64,000 nt of DNA from Occallatibacter riparius (GCF_025264625.1 NZ_CP093313.1:4154001-4218000), one strand, 5' to 3'. Counted from the stretch's first letter, positions 8,952 to 17,525 are shown. A program made the numbers and translations. The notes: a model not told the origin generated them from the letters alone.

Positions 8952-11594
8952 ATGAACGTACTGGTTCAGTTTTTCAAAAAGGTCTCGCTCGTGTTTTCGC
9001 GCAAGCGCTTCCGCAGCGATCTCGATGAGGAGATGGCCTTCCATCGCGCGCAGGTCGAAAAGGATTTCACTGCGAGCGGCATGTCTCCCCAGGAGGCCCG
9101 CTATGCGGCCCAGCGTCAATTCGGCAATACAGCCCGGCTGAACGAGCAGAGCCATGAGGTCATCGGGTTCCGCACCGAGACTGTGCTGCAGGACATTCGC
9201 TTCGCTCTGCGCCAGTTGCGCAGGAATCCCGGATTCGGCGTGCTCGCCATTCTCATTCTCGCGCTTGGAATGGGAGCTAGCGTGGCCATCTTCGGCTTCG
9301 TCGATGCTGCTCTATTGCAGCCGCTGCCCTACTCACATCCCGATCGCCTGATGGATGTGGGCGAAAGCGCGAACGTCCATCCGCGATCAAACCTCTCGCT
9401 CGAAGACTTCCGCGATTGGGCCCGCCTGAATCACTCGTTCTCGGCATTCGATGCCTACACTGGCGGGGGATTTCTGTTGCGCGCACCGGGCGGCGCGGAG
9501 CCCGTGCCCGGCGCACGCGTTACCGCCGGCTTCTTCAGAACACTCGGTGTGCATGCCATGCTCGGCCGGGATTTCAATGATGCTGAAGGCCGGCCCGGTG
9601 CAGCCAAGGTGGTCATGATCACCTACGGCGCATGGAGGAAACGCTTCGGCGCGCGCCCGGATATCGTTGGTCAAAGCGTTCAGCTCGATACCGACAACTA
9701 CACCATCGTTGGCGTACTGCCTCGCGAGTTCTCGTTTGCTCCGCGCGGCAACGCCGAACTCTGGGCTCCAATCGCCGATCCCACCTCGTGCGAGCAGCGG
9801 CGTTCCTGCCACAATCTTTTTGCCGTGGGCCGCCTGCGCGATGGCATCACTCCGGCGGCCGCGCTGGCCGACCTGAAATCCATCGCTGCGCAACTTGAAC
9901 GCATGTATCCCGAGAACAAAGGGCAGGGCGCCGCTCTCATGCCACTCTCAGATCAGATCAACGGCAGCATGCGGCCAGTTCTTCTCACTCTTCTGGTCAG
10001 CTCTGTACTCCTGCTCCTCATCGCCTGTGTGAATGTAGCCAGTCTGCTGCTGGCGCGATCAGAAAGCCGCCGTCGCGAAGTGGCCGTGCGTGGCGCACTG
10101 GGTGCCACTCACCTGCGTCTCATCCGTCAGTTCGTCACAGAGGGTCTGCTGCTTTCGTTCGCCGGCTGTCTGGCCGGTTCTGCCTTCGCGTTCTGGCTGA
10201 TGCGACTGCTCACGCGGCTCATTCCCGAAACCATCGCGAGCTTTCTGCCTTTCCTTAACCTTGTCGGATTCAGCCTGCACACTGCGGTCTTCGCCCTGCT
10301 GGTTGCGGCCGCGGCAACGGCCATGCTCGCGCTGACTCCATCGCTGCGGCTCGGCTTCCAGAAAATCCACACTGGTCTTGCCGAAGGTGGTCGCGGCTCC
10401 GGCAGCCGCATGTGGAGCCGCCTCGGCGCGAATCTGGTTGTCATCGAGCTGGCTGTTGCCGTCGTGCTTCTGGTAGGAGCGGGACTGCTGGGCCGCAGCC
10501 TATACAAGCTACTCCACGTTGACATGGGGTTCGATTCCTCGCATCTCGCCATGGTGAACGTGAAGCTCCCGCCGAAAGCCAATGAAGCCAAACCTCGCCG
10601 CGTGGAGATGTACCGTGCCATTCAGCAGCGGCTGATCGCACTTCCTGGAGTTCTTTCCGTGGGCATCACCAGCGATCCTCCGGTCCAGTGTTTCTGCGAC
10701 ACAGACTGGATCCGCATTGTAGGCAAGCCGTTTAACGGCGAGCATAACGAGGTGGTGGAGCGCGACGTCAGCGCCGGGTACTTTGCGAATCTCAAGGCGC
10801 AGCTGGTCCGTGGCCGCCTCTTCAATGAAGATGAAGACAGCTCGAAGCCTTCGGTCATCCTTATCAATGAGGCCCTCGCGCGCAAATACTTTCCCGGAGA
10901 AGATCCCATTGGCAAGCGCGTTGGCAATGGCGGGCTCACGCCCGATTCGATGCGCACCGTCATCGGCGTTGTCGCCGACTTCCGCGAGGGCGGTCTCGAT
11001 GATGAAATGATTCCCGGCGAGTACTTCCCCATTAATCAATCCTCCGACGACAACTTCGTTGTGCTTGTCCGCACAGCTCAGGATGAGGCATCGGTCCTAC
11101 CTGCCACGGTCTCCGCCTTGCATGGGCTCGACCCCAACATGGGCGTCTATGGCGAGCAAACCATGACCCAAGCCATTGAAGCGACGCAGCCCGCATTGCT
11201 TCATCGATTCAGCACGTGGCTGGTGGGCGGCTTTGCTGTGATAGCCCTGGTGCTCAGCGTGGTTGGCCTCTATGGAGTGGTCGCGTACTCCGTCAGTCAG
11301 CGCACGCGCGAGATCGGCGTCCGCATGGCCCTTGGCGCGCAGCGCGGCACTGTCTACTCCATGGTGATGCGGCAGGCGGGCCGGCTTACCGCAATTGGCA
11401 TCGCATTAGGGCTGCTCTGCGCGATCGGCGCATCGCTCGCCATGCGGAAGCTGCTGTTCGGTGTAGCTGCATGGGACGCCCCGACCCTGGCAGCTGTTGC
11501 CGGCCTTTTGGCCTTTGCCTCACTGCTAGCCAGCTTCGTTCCGGCCAGGCGGGCAGCATCAGTGGATCCAAGTGAGGCGCTCCGCAGCGAATGA
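8952..11594 (+). CDS. ADOP-type orphan ABC permease (MacB/FtsX fold)
   Basis: An 880-residue permease with two MacB_PCD/FtsX repeats, the arrangement called acidobacterial duplicated orphan permease. The N-terminal cytosolic part (DLDEEMAFHRAQVEKD...ARYAAQRQFGN) is the usual ADOP leader. It is followed by LRQLRRNPGFGVLAILILALGMGAS and the first transmembrane segment, a periplasmic core, a central membrane block with ARSESRRREVAVRGALGA, a second periplasmic core and a final FtsX block (QRTREIGVRMALGAQ). No ATPase gene is adjacent. A GGAGG ribosome-binding site precedes the ATG. With the PadR gene it forms a two-gene operon. The transported or sensed substrate is unknown. Confidence 0.94.
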   Translation: MNVLVQFFKKVSLVFSRKRFRSDLDEEMAFHRAQVEKDFTASGMSPQEARYAAQRQFGNTARLNEQSHEVIGFRTETVLQDIRFALRQLRRNPGFGVLAILILALGMGASVAIFGFVDAALLQPLPYSHPDRLMDVGESANVHPRSNLSLEDFRDWARLNHSFSAFDAYTGGGFLLRAPGGAEPVPGARVTAGFFRTLGVHAMLGRDFNDAEGRPGAAKVVMITYGAWRKRFGARPDIVGQSVQLDTDNYTIVGVLPREFSFAPRGNAELWAPIADPTSCEQRRSCHNLFAVGRLRDGITPAAALADLKSIAAQLERMYPENKGQGAALMPLSDQINGSMRPVLLTLLVSSVLLLLIACVNVASLLLARSESRRREVAVRGALGATHLRLIRQFVTEGLLLSFAGCLAGSAFAFWLMRLLTRLIPETIASFLPFLNLVGFSLHTAVFALLVAAAATAMLALTPSLRLGFQKIHTGLAEGGRGSGSRMWSRLGANLVVIELAVAVVLLVGAGLLGRSLYKLLHVDMGFDSSHLAMVNVKLPPKANEAKPRRVEMYRAIQQRLIALPGVLSVGITSDPPVQCFCDTDWIRIVGKPFNGEHNEVVERDVSAGYFANLKAQLVRGRLFNEDEDSSKPSVILINEALARKYFPGEDPIGKRVGNGGLTPDSMRTVIGVVADFREGGLDDEMIPGEYFPINQSSDDNFVVLVRTAQDEASVLPATVSALHGLDPNMGVYGEQTMTQAIEATQPALLHRFSTWLVGGFAVIALVLSVVGLYGVVAYSVSQRTREIGVRMALGAQRGTVYSMVMRQAGRLTAIGIALGLLCAIGASLAMRKLLFGVAAWDAPTLAAVAGLLAFASLLASFVPARRAASVDPSEALRSE

Positions 11595-11703
11595 ACCGAT
11601 CTGCCAATCTCGCAGGCTACGATTCCACCGCCTCGGCCATCCAAGCTCCTCAGTGGTTGACCGCGGCCAAGGAACGCAGTCAAACGGTATGCGACATTAA
11701 CAT

Positions 11704-12258
11704 ATGCGGCTTTTGGCATCCCTTCTTTTTCCCTTGCTCTTCCCCGCAATCTCCGGCGCCCAGAATGGATGCCCGGCGAAGGTGAAGGCCATTCCCTTGC
11801 GCATGCTCAACGGGCACCAGATGGTTGTTGGAGTTTCGATCAACCACACCGGCCCGTACGATTTCCTCGTCGATACCGGAACGCAGATGACGGTAGTCGA
11901 CCGTGCTCTCGCCGCCGACCTTCACCTGGTCACGACCGGGAATGCCAACGTTGCTGGAGCCAGCTTCCAGGGTGGCGCGGCGTTTGCGCAGGTCGACTCC
12001 CTCCAAGTCGGCGAACACGAAGCCGCCAGCCACGGCGTTGTAATTTATGACATGAAAACTGTGCAGCACGCCGGTTTTCCGTTGCGGGGCCTCCTCGGCG
12101 AAGATTTCCTCTCCCGCTATGACGTGCTCATCGATAAATCCCACGCCGTGCTCTGCATCGACGACACCGGCATGATGCTGGAGCGCCTGACCGGCCAGAA
12201 TCAGCCCCACGCCCGCCCGGGCGTCGAGTCCGGTCCCGTTCGCACAGCCCAGCGCTGA
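11704..12258 (+). CDS. Secreted retropepsin-like aspartic protease
   Basis: A 184-residue protein with a signal peptide (MRLLASLLFPLLFPAISGAQ). The catalytic motif FLVDTGTQMTVVD (D-T-G) around residue 55-60 and a downstream LRGLLGEDFLSRYDVLID are typical of the gag-pol-like single-domain aspartyl proteases of bacteria, which work as dimers. It is expected in the periplasm or anchored outside. It stands alone between the permease and EF-P, with 109 bp upstream. The substrate cannot be inferred. Confidence 0.82.
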   Translation: MRLLASLLFPLLFPAISGAQNGCPAKVKAIPLRMLNGHQMVVGVSINHTGPYDFLVDTGTQMTVVDRALAADLHLVTTGNANVAGASFQGGAAFAQVDSLQVGEHEAASHGVVIYDMKTVQHAGFPLRGLLGEDFLSRYDVLIDKSHAVLCIDDTGMMLERLTGQNQPHARPGVESGPVRTAQR

Positions 12259-12409
12259 CGATCTTCGAAAGCTCCTTCACTCTGATCATCCGACGGCCGA
12301 GCACCCGCTCATCCAGGTGCTGCAGTTGCGCTTACGGTACAATGAAAGATGGCGTCAAGGCCGACTTTTTTGCGCCTGAGAAGCGCAACCAGCAAGGAGT
12401 TTTACCCTT

Positions 12410-12970
12410 ATGGCGATTCCCGCCACACAGATGCGTCCGGGCATGATCATCAAGCACAACGACACGCTTCACCTGGTCTTCAAGGTGGAGCATCGCACGC
12501 CCGGCAACCTGCGCGCCTTCATCCAGGCCAAGCTGCGCAACCTCAAGTCCGGCGCCATGTTCGAGCACCGCTTCCGCTCAGCCGATGCCATCGAGAAGGT
12601 TGTCGTGGACGAAATCGCGATGGAGTTCCTCTATAACGACGGCGACGACTACTACTTCATGAATCCCGAGAACTACGAGCAGACCGTGCTCAAGGCTTCC
12701 ACTCTCGGCGATGCCGTGGAGTACCTCACGCCGAATTTGCAGATCCGCGTCAGCTACCACGACGGCAACGCGGTCGGCATCGAGCTGCCCACGTTCGTCG
12801 AACTCACCGTGGTGGAGACCGAGCCCGGCCTCAAGTCCGCGACCGCCTCGAGCGTCACCAAGCCTGCGAAGACGGAAACAGGCCTGGTGGTGCAGGTACC
12901 GCCTTTCATCAACGAAGGCGAGAAGATCCGCGTCGACACCAGCGAAGGCGCCTACCTCAGCCGCGCATAG
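12410..12970 (+). CDS. efp: Translation elongation factor P
   Basis: A 186-residue EF-P with the three expected domains: KOW-like N-terminal domain (MRPGMIIKHNDTLHLVFKVEH...AKLRNLKSGAMFEHRFRS), OB domain, and C-terminal OB domain (GLVVQVPPFINEGEKIRVDT). It relieves ribosome stalling at polyproline. The loop that reaches the peptidyl-transferase centre reads PGNLRAF; the position holding Lys34 in the E. coli PGKGQAF loop is Asn (N33 here). That residue cannot take beta-lysine, rhamnose or 5-aminopentanol modification, so this copy probably acts unmodified or through a neighbouring residue such as R35. AAGGAG at about 12394-12399 serves as ribosome-binding site. Confidence 0.96.
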   Translation: MAIPATQMRPGMIIKHNDTLHLVFKVEHRTPGNLRAFIQAKLRNLKSGAMFEHRFRSADAIEKVVVDEIAMEFLYNDGDDYYFMNPENYEQTVLKASTLGDAVEYLTPNLQIRVSYHDGNAVGIELPTFVELTVVETEPGLKSATASSVTKPAKTETGLVVQVPPFINEGEKIRVDTSEGAYLSRA

Positions 12971-12993
12971 CTTCCCTCAAGCTGGAAAAGCAC

Positions 12994-13024
12994 AAGGACA
13001 TCCGCAAGGGTGTCCTTTCTGTTT
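12994..13024 (+). terminator. Terminator after efp
   Basis: AAGGACATCC (12994-13003) pairs with GGGTGTCCTT (13008-13017) around a GCAA tetraloop, one pair being G-U. TCTGTTTT follows. It lies 24 bp downstream of the efp stop codon. Confidence 0.8.
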
Positions 13025-13046
13025 TGCACGGAGTCCCTCATTTGCG

Positions 13047-13070
13047 GGATGTTAAAAATATTTGACATCC
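13047..13070 (+). promoter_or_regulatory. Upstream operator (imperfect palindrome) of the membrane protein/XRE operon
   Basis: A 24-bp palindrome with 10 of 12 matching positions per half. It contains TGTTAAA (13050-13056), a 4-nt spacer and TTTGACA (13061-13067). The -35 box TTGACA (13062-13067) lies inside it, so a bound repressor would block polymerase. Confidence 0.65.
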
Positions 13071-13090
13071 CATTTGCGTCGCGCTACAGT
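13062..13090 (+). promoter_or_regulatory. Promoter of the membrane protein/XRE operon
   Basis: TTGACA at 13062-13067 and TACAGT at 13085-13090 are separated by exactly 17 bp. The expected transcription start, about 13097, is the first base of the second operator. Confidence 0.65.
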
Positions 13091-13096
13091 CGTCAA

Positions 13097-13114
13097 TGTC
13101 AAATTTTTTTGACA
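13097..13114 (+). promoter_or_regulatory. Downstream operator (perfect palindrome)
   Basis: TGTCAAA-TTTT-TTTGACA, a perfect 7-4-7 inverted repeat with the same half-site and spacing as the upstream operator; the centres are 47 bp apart. It covers the predicted transcription start and ends just before the ribosome-binding site. It probably binds the XRE protein encoded in the same operon. Confidence 0.68.
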
Positions 13115-13127
13115 TGGAGCTTTGCCG

Positions 13128-13553
13128 ATGCCGAGCCTTTCCTATCGCGAAAAGTCCCTTTACGCATCCCTCGTCGCCGAGCTGCTCGTTTACGGCTCGT
13201 ACTTCTTCCTTCACCATCAGAACTCGATCAACAAAGTCGCGGGCATGATCGTCGCGGTCATCCTGCTTCAGGTCTTCGTGCAGTTGCTGATCACGCTCTT
13301 CACGCGGAACCGGGTCACCGATGAGCGCGACCAGCTTATAGAATTGCGCGGCTATCGCGCAGGATACCTCACCTTCGCCACGCTCATGGTGGTGGGACTC
13401 GGTATGATCTGGTTCCACGCCACCCGCACTGACTTCAATTTCGAGGGCAGCCGCGTTGGCCTGCACTTCCTCAGCGCTTTCTTCAGCATGCTCGTGATCG
13501 CCGACATCACCAAGACAGCCACGCAGATCGTGTCTTATAGGAGGGCTCTCTGA
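13128..13553 (+). CDS. Four-helix membrane protein of unknown function
   Basis: A protein of 141 residues with four predicted membrane helices (roughly residues 7-28, 34-58, 75-95 and 108-132). The central cytoplasmic loop reads RNRVTDERDQLIELRGYRAG; a DERD-type loop is common in small membrane proteins encoded next to XRE regulators. GGAG at 13116-13119 fits the ATG at 13128; an in-frame TTG at 13122 is less likely. The stop codon overlaps the start of the XRE gene (TGATG). No biochemical role is known to me. Confidence 0.78.
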   Translation: MPSLSYREKSLYASLVAELLVYGSYFFLHHQNSINKVAGMIVAVILLQVFVQLLITLFTRNRVTDERDQLIELRGYRAGYLTFATLMVVGLGMIWFHATRTDFNFEGSRVGLHFLSAFFSMLVIADITKTATQIVSYRRAL

Positions 13554-13768
13554 TGCCCGCCATCCGCAATCAGATCCGCGAACTGCGGGGTGCGCGCTCC
13601 ATCACGCAGCAGGAACTTGCCGATAAGGTGGGCGTCACGCGCCAGACAGTGATCGCCATGGAGCAGGACAAGTACTCGCCTTCACTCGAAACCGCCTTCA
13701 AAGTCGCGCAGGCTCTCGGCGTCACCCTCGAGCAGTGTTTCCAGTACGACCCCCACGGCAAGCGATGA
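13553..13768 (+). CDS. Short XRE-family transcriptional regulator
   Basis: A 71-residue protein that is only a helix-turn-helix domain: IRELRGARSITQQELADKVG, the recognition helix VTRQTVIAMEQDKYSPSLETAFKVAQALG, and a short FQYDPHGKR tail. AGGAGG at 13539-13544 provides strong initiation, and the ATG overlaps the upstream stop by one base. It is co-transcribed with the four-helix membrane protein. Two TGTYAAA-N4-TTTGACA palindromes at the promoter make negative autoregulation likely. Proteins of this subgroup normally act as dimers. Confidence 0.92.
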   Translation: MPAIRNQIRELRGARSITQQELADKVGVTRQTVIAMEQDKYSPSLETAFKVAQALGVTLEQCFQYDPHGKR

Positions 13769-13912
13769 GCGACAGATCTCCCGGCAGGTCAACCTCGCTT
13801 CAGCGACCAGCAAACCAGCCAATCGGCGGACGTTGCACAATTTGCCAGCAGACCAGCGAAACTACGTGACCTAAAGTACCCGGGAGTACGCCGGTGAGCA
13901 AGGGGATACGTC

Positions 13913-15232
13913 TTGGGGGAACTCGTTAAGTCCGCGAAGCTGTTTGCCAATGAAAACCACGAACGCATTCACGTTGGCGCGATTCCCGCGGTTCGTGATC
14001 TCCCCATGCACCGCAAATCCGTGGCGCAGATCGTCTCATCCGTAACAAACGATGAAGAGACGATTGCCGCTGCGTGGCTGCATGACATCGTAGAGGACAC
14101 CGCGGTCACCATTGGCGACCTCGAGCGCAGATTCGGCTCCGAAGTGGCGCGGGTTGTCGGCGAGCTCACCGTCCCCACGCACGCCGGTTTCCGGAACCGC
14201 GTGACCCGGACAGGACTTGCCAAACAACACTTCGCCGGCGCATCCCCAGCAGCAAAGACGGTCAAGATTGCCGACCTCATCGATTCCTGCAGCACTCTGC
14301 ACAAGACCGACCCCATCGCCCTGATTCCGTATGCGTCGGAAACCAGCGAGCTTATTGAGGTACTCGCGGGAGGCGATTCCCGCCTGCTGGCAAGACTGCA
14401 GCGCAACCTCGATAAGTACGCGATCGATTCGCTGCCCGCCCAGAAAGGAGCCGCCGCCCCGCGCTTCCGTCCGTTGGCCATCCCCATCGCCGCACTTCGG
14501 GTTTTCGAGCAGGCGATCACCGCGCAGTACGTTGCGGAACCGCTGGTCTCCTTCGATTCGGAGCTGCATCCTGCGGAACTGCACCAAGCCATGACCGTCG
14601 CGGGCATTCACGTAGCCGGCCTGCACCGGCATGGAAAGCTGTGGGGGTTCCTCCCGGCCAGGCAGCACAAGTCCGGCGAAACACCGCAAGGAAGGGAATT
14701 CGCCAAAAGCCAGATCGTCAGCGGACGCAGCCCGCTGACCGAAGTGACCGACGTTCTCACCCGCCATGACTTTTGCTTTGTAAGTGTGAATGAGAGCATT
14801 TCGGGTGTAATCGCGCGTAGCGACTTTCACAAGCCCGCCGTGCGCATGTGGCTGTTCGGCATCATCACCTTTACAGAACTGGAAACCACCGAGCGCATCC
14901 GCCAGAAGTGGCCGGAAGACTCCTGGACGAGCCTGGTCTCAGAGCAACGGCTCGAGCGGGCACGGCGCCTTTATGCCGAGCGGCAGCGCCGCAAAGAAGA
15001 CTGCGACCTGCTCGACTGCCTGCAATTGAGCGACAAGGTCGATGTGCTGTTAACTGACCCCGCGGAGCGTAACGTCCTGGGAATCACCAGCGCGAGCGGA
15101 GCGCAAAAGGCCAGCAAGGAACTGGAGATCCTGCGCAACAAAGTGGCCCATTCCCAGAGCTTCGCCGATAAGGATTGGGCGCAGGTGGCGCGCATGGCGC
15201 GCCGCATCCATCAGCTGCTGGACGGAGCGTGA
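13913..15232 (+). CDS. HD-CBS-HEPN-like multidomain protein (RelA/SpoT-type HD)
   Basis: A protein of 439 residues that I read as three parts. Residues 1-150 form an HD domain with the metal and catalytic set of RelA/SpoT hydrolases: H33, H57-D58, E61-D62 (HDIVEDT) and D121 (KIADL). Residues about 185-315 look like a divergent CBS pair ending in ARSDFHKPAVRMWLFG. The last 120 residues are helical and end in EILRNKVAHSQ, an R-x4-H motif (R408, H413) like HEPN ribonuclease domains. No ppGpp synthetase or TGS domain is present. Start: TTG at 13913 with AAGGGGA at 13900-13906; a later ATG would remove the start of the HD domain. Hydrolysis of ppGpp or another nucleotide and RNA cleavage are inferences. 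Confidence 0.75.
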   Translation: MGELVKSAKLFANENHERIHVGAIPAVRDLPMHRKSVAQIVSSVTNDEETIAAAWLHDIVEDTAVTIGDLERRFGSEVARVVGELTVPTHAGFRNRVTRTGLAKQHFAGASPAAKTVKIADLIDSCSTLHKTDPIALIPYASETSELIEVLAGGDSRLLARLQRNLDKYAIDSLPAQKGAAAPRFRPLAIPIAALRVFEQAITAQYVAEPLVSFDSELHPAELHQAMTVAGIHVAGLHRHGKLWGFLPARQHKSGETPQGREFAKSQIVSGRSPLTEVTDVLTRHDFCFVSVNESISGVIARSDFHKPAVRMWLFGIITFTELETTERIRQKWPEDSWTSLVSEQRLERARRLYAERQRRKEDCDLLDCLQLSDKVDVLLTDPAERNVLGITSASGAQKASKELEILRNKVAHSQSFADKDWAQVARMARRIHQLLDGA

Positions 15233-15348
15233 ACGGGCGGCCGGTGCAGTAGGAGATAATTTGCCTGCAGCCTTCTCGCGTGCCCGGTTGACAGTTTTGC
15301 GTACACCGCTGACACGCTCTGTCTGGATTCTTTGACCGGAGACGACCC

Positions 15349-15840
15349 ATGCCCGTTCCCGCAGCGATTGCCCATGCCGCTGAAGAGTTTCGCTATAACA
15401 ACAACTCCATCAAAAAGTTTGTGAGCGACCTCAGCCACGACGACTGGCTCAAACAGCCGCAGGGCGCCGCCAACCACATCGCATGGATCGTCGGTCATAT
15501 CATTTGGGCTCGCACCGCCGTGCTGGCGCGGCTCGGCTCCAAGTGGTCGGCTCCCTGGCTTGGCATGTTTGCGCGCGGCGAAAAGGTTGACGGCACTGCG
15601 CCCTATCCCTCGCCCGAGGTGCTCACGGCGGCCTGGCAGGAAGTTGCCGCGGCGCTCGAGTCGGCGCTCGAAAATGCGTCCGAAGAGACCGTCAACCAGC
15701 CCGCCGCCAACCCGGGCCCTCCCAGCGCTGACGGCAAGATGAGCGGAACCATTCGCTTTCTTTCCTGGCACGAGACCTATCACGTTGGGCAAATTTCCTA
15801 CATCCGCTGCCTTCTGGGGCACAAAAGCATGATGGGTTGA
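15349..15840 (+). CDS. DinB-fold putative metal-dependent protein
   Basis: A 163-residue four-helix DinB/YfiT-like protein. Likely metal ligands are the His in NHIAWIVGHIIWAR (about residue 44-50) and the pair in SWHETYHVGQISYIR near the C-terminus. Members include thiol-dependent transferases (bacillithiol, mycothiol or maleylpyruvate isomerase type), but many have no known role. It has its own upstream region of about 116 bp after the HD-CBS-HEPN gene and is not clearly part of an operon. Confidence 0.82.
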   Translation: MPVPAAIAHAAEEFRYNNNSIKKFVSDLSHDDWLKQPQGAANHIAWIVGHIIWARTAVLARLGSKWSAPWLGMFARGEKVDGTAPYPSPEVLTAAWQEVAAALESALENASEETVNQPAANPGPPSADGKMSGTIRFLSWHETYHVGQISYIRCLLGHKSMMG

Positions 15841-16132
15841 GTGGCGCGGCCCTGCAAAGCTAGCAGTATTTACAGTTGAGCCCCTGTTAGCAACCTAGCC
15901 ACAATGGGGTATTCCCGGTGAGGGCGGCGAATACTCCCAGGCCCACATCGCAGCAGATCACAGTCCCCAGAGGGTTGCTGCGCAGCGTGCGTCTCGACGA
16001 ACCGTGTGGAAGCATCGCGTGATCGAGCAGTGCCACGACGGTGATCGAACGCAACGGTTGGAGTGTGGCTATGCCGCCTCTTCTGGATTTCGCGGCGTCT
16101 TTTATCGCCCGGCGAAGAGAGGCAGGTAGACG
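15841..16132. other. Intergenic stretch with no recognised feature
   Basis: No convincing coding frame, repeat or RNA structure was seen in these 292 bases. Short minus-strand open frames crossing the region have no recognisable motif and run into the next gene. Confidence 0.5.
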
Positions 16133-17026
16133 GTGAGAATCGATCGCATCCTTTGCGTTTTCTCCCAGAAAATGGGAGCAGCGCGTGCGCCATTTGGCAG
16201 AGGCAGAGTCCCCTGGCGAGGACTGGGAAAGATAGCTGTCCTTGCATGCCTGCTTCTTGGTGGGCTGAGGCCGATGTTTGCGGACGGCGACGAAGTCGAT
16301 TCCGACAGGTTGCACGTAAGAGCCAACTGGTGGTTTTCCGCGCCTGGGGGCTACATCAAGAGCGATCTAAATGAAGGCGGAGACCAGATCGATCTGCATC
16401 GTGATCTCGGGTTCGGATCCTATTCGACCTTTTCGGGCAATCTGGACTGGAGGTTCGCCCGCAAGCACCATCTGCTTCTGCTGGTAAGCCCGGTCAACAG
16501 CACTAGGAAGACCACCCTCAATCGCCAGATCGACTGGCAGGGCGAAACGTACGATGCGGGAGTCACCGTGGACACCGATATCCACTCATTCCTCTATGCG
16601 CCCGGCTATCAATGGGACATCTTCCGCAGAAGCCAGTGGTATCTGGCGCTGGTCGCCCAGTTCAATATTCTCGACACCAGCGCGACCATCACAGGCACGG
16701 CTACAGTGAACGGGCAAAGCGCTGAGAGAACCTCCAAGGGCTCTGTAATTGCGCCGATCCCTGCAGTAGGTCCGCGCGTGAAGTTCTTCCCGATTCCGGG
16801 TTCGAGGAAGTTTGACTTGGATGGTGGAATCCAGGGAATGTATCTGTTCGGCTATGGCGATTTCTGGGCGGGCAGGGCCACGGCGGACTACGCATTCGCT
16901 CGGCATTGGTATGTCAGCGGCGGCTATCAGTTGGGAACCCGCCTTAGCGTTCATGGCAGCGACAACCAGATCGGCCTCCGCCTCACGCAGAAGGGCCCCG
17001 TCGCCGGCATCATGGCTTCGTTCTGA
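16133..17026 (+). CDS. Outer-membrane beta-barrel protein of unknown function
   Basis: A protein of up to 297 residues with an N-terminal hydrophobic signal (LGKIAVLACLLLGGLRPMFA) and a mature part of alternating amphipathic strands ending in MASF, with a terminal Phe as usual for barrels. Phrases such as NEGGDQIDLHRDLGFGSYSTFSG and ATADYAFARHWYVSGGYQLGTRLS suggest an 8-12 strand barrel. The start is a GTG at 16133 or an ATG at 16172; both keep the signal. A strong terminator follows. No neighbour hints at a substrate. Confidence 0.78.
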   Translation: MRIDRILCVFSQKMGAARAPFGRGRVPWRGLGKIAVLACLLLGGLRPMFADGDEVDSDRLHVRANWWFSAPGGYIKSDLNEGGDQIDLHRDLGFGSYSTFSGNLDWRFARKHHLLLLVSPVNSTRKTTLNRQIDWQGETYDAGVTVDTDIHSFLYAPGYQWDIFRRSQWYLALVAQFNILDTSATITGTATVNGQSAERTSKGSVIAPIPAVGPRVKFFPIPGSRKFDLDGGIQGMYLFGYGDFWAGRATADYAFARHWYVSGGYQLGTRLSVHGSDNQIGLRLTQKGPVAGIMASF

Positions 17027-17043
17027 TTTCGGCTTTACTCCCG

Positions 17044-17090
17044 CGCCCGGCGCTGTAGAGGGTTTGCAGCACCGGGCGTGTTTTTTGTTT
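17044..17090 (+). terminator. Terminator after the beta-barrel gene
   Basis: CGCCCGG-C-GCTG (17044-17055) pairs with CAGC-A-CCGGGCG (17067-17078), 11 pairs with one C-A mismatch, followed by TGTTTTTTGTTT. It starts 18 bp after the stop codon. Confidence 0.85.
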
Positions 17091-17235
17091 CGAGGAGCAT
17101 TCGCAACCGAGATCCTGGCCCGCCGTCCGATGTCACCCCTTCCAGCGTCCACGTTCCCGCCTCGTCAGCCCTCCTGCCACGACTATTCGTATCAGGGGCC
17201 GCCTTCAGGCAGCCCGAATGCCAAAGAGACGATTA

Positions 17236-17405
17236 GGGGGCTTTACGGGCTGCGGAAAAACTCCACCAAGGCCACTGTTTTGAAGGGGCACGAATTTATT
17301 CGTGCCGTTAAGTCCCGCAAATCTGTCCGGCTCAAGCCGCTGGGGGATGTTTTTGCGATGTCGGTAAGGGCAAAAATGAGTTTTTCCGCAGCCTCTTTAG
17401 CCCCC
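17236..17405. repeat. 170-bp MITE-like element with 28-bp terminal inverted repeats
   Basis: The ends (17236-17263 and 17378-17405) are imperfect inverted repeats; both contain CTGCGGAAAAACTC when read inward and start with GGGGGCT. Inside is a 9-bp palindrome GGCACGAAT-TT-ATTCGTGCC (17287-17306). The layout (outer inverted ends, inner GGCACG hairpin, embedded CCGCAGCCT) suits a dispersed non-autonomous element. No transposase is present, and no target-site duplication was clear. Confidence 0.62.
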
Positions 17406-17525
17406 GCTGCTGGAAACTCCCGTCGACTGTGGCGTTGTATCGGACGGAGAGCCTCACCGACAACTGAACGCTGGACCCGTGACAGCCATCACATACCGGG
17501 ACTGCCGAAGTCGCTATTCTTCATC

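Noticed and set aside
15870..16315. Minus-strand frames before the barrel gene, possibly a decayed gene
   Set aside because: No recognisable motif and no ribosome-binding site; a remnant cannot be shown.
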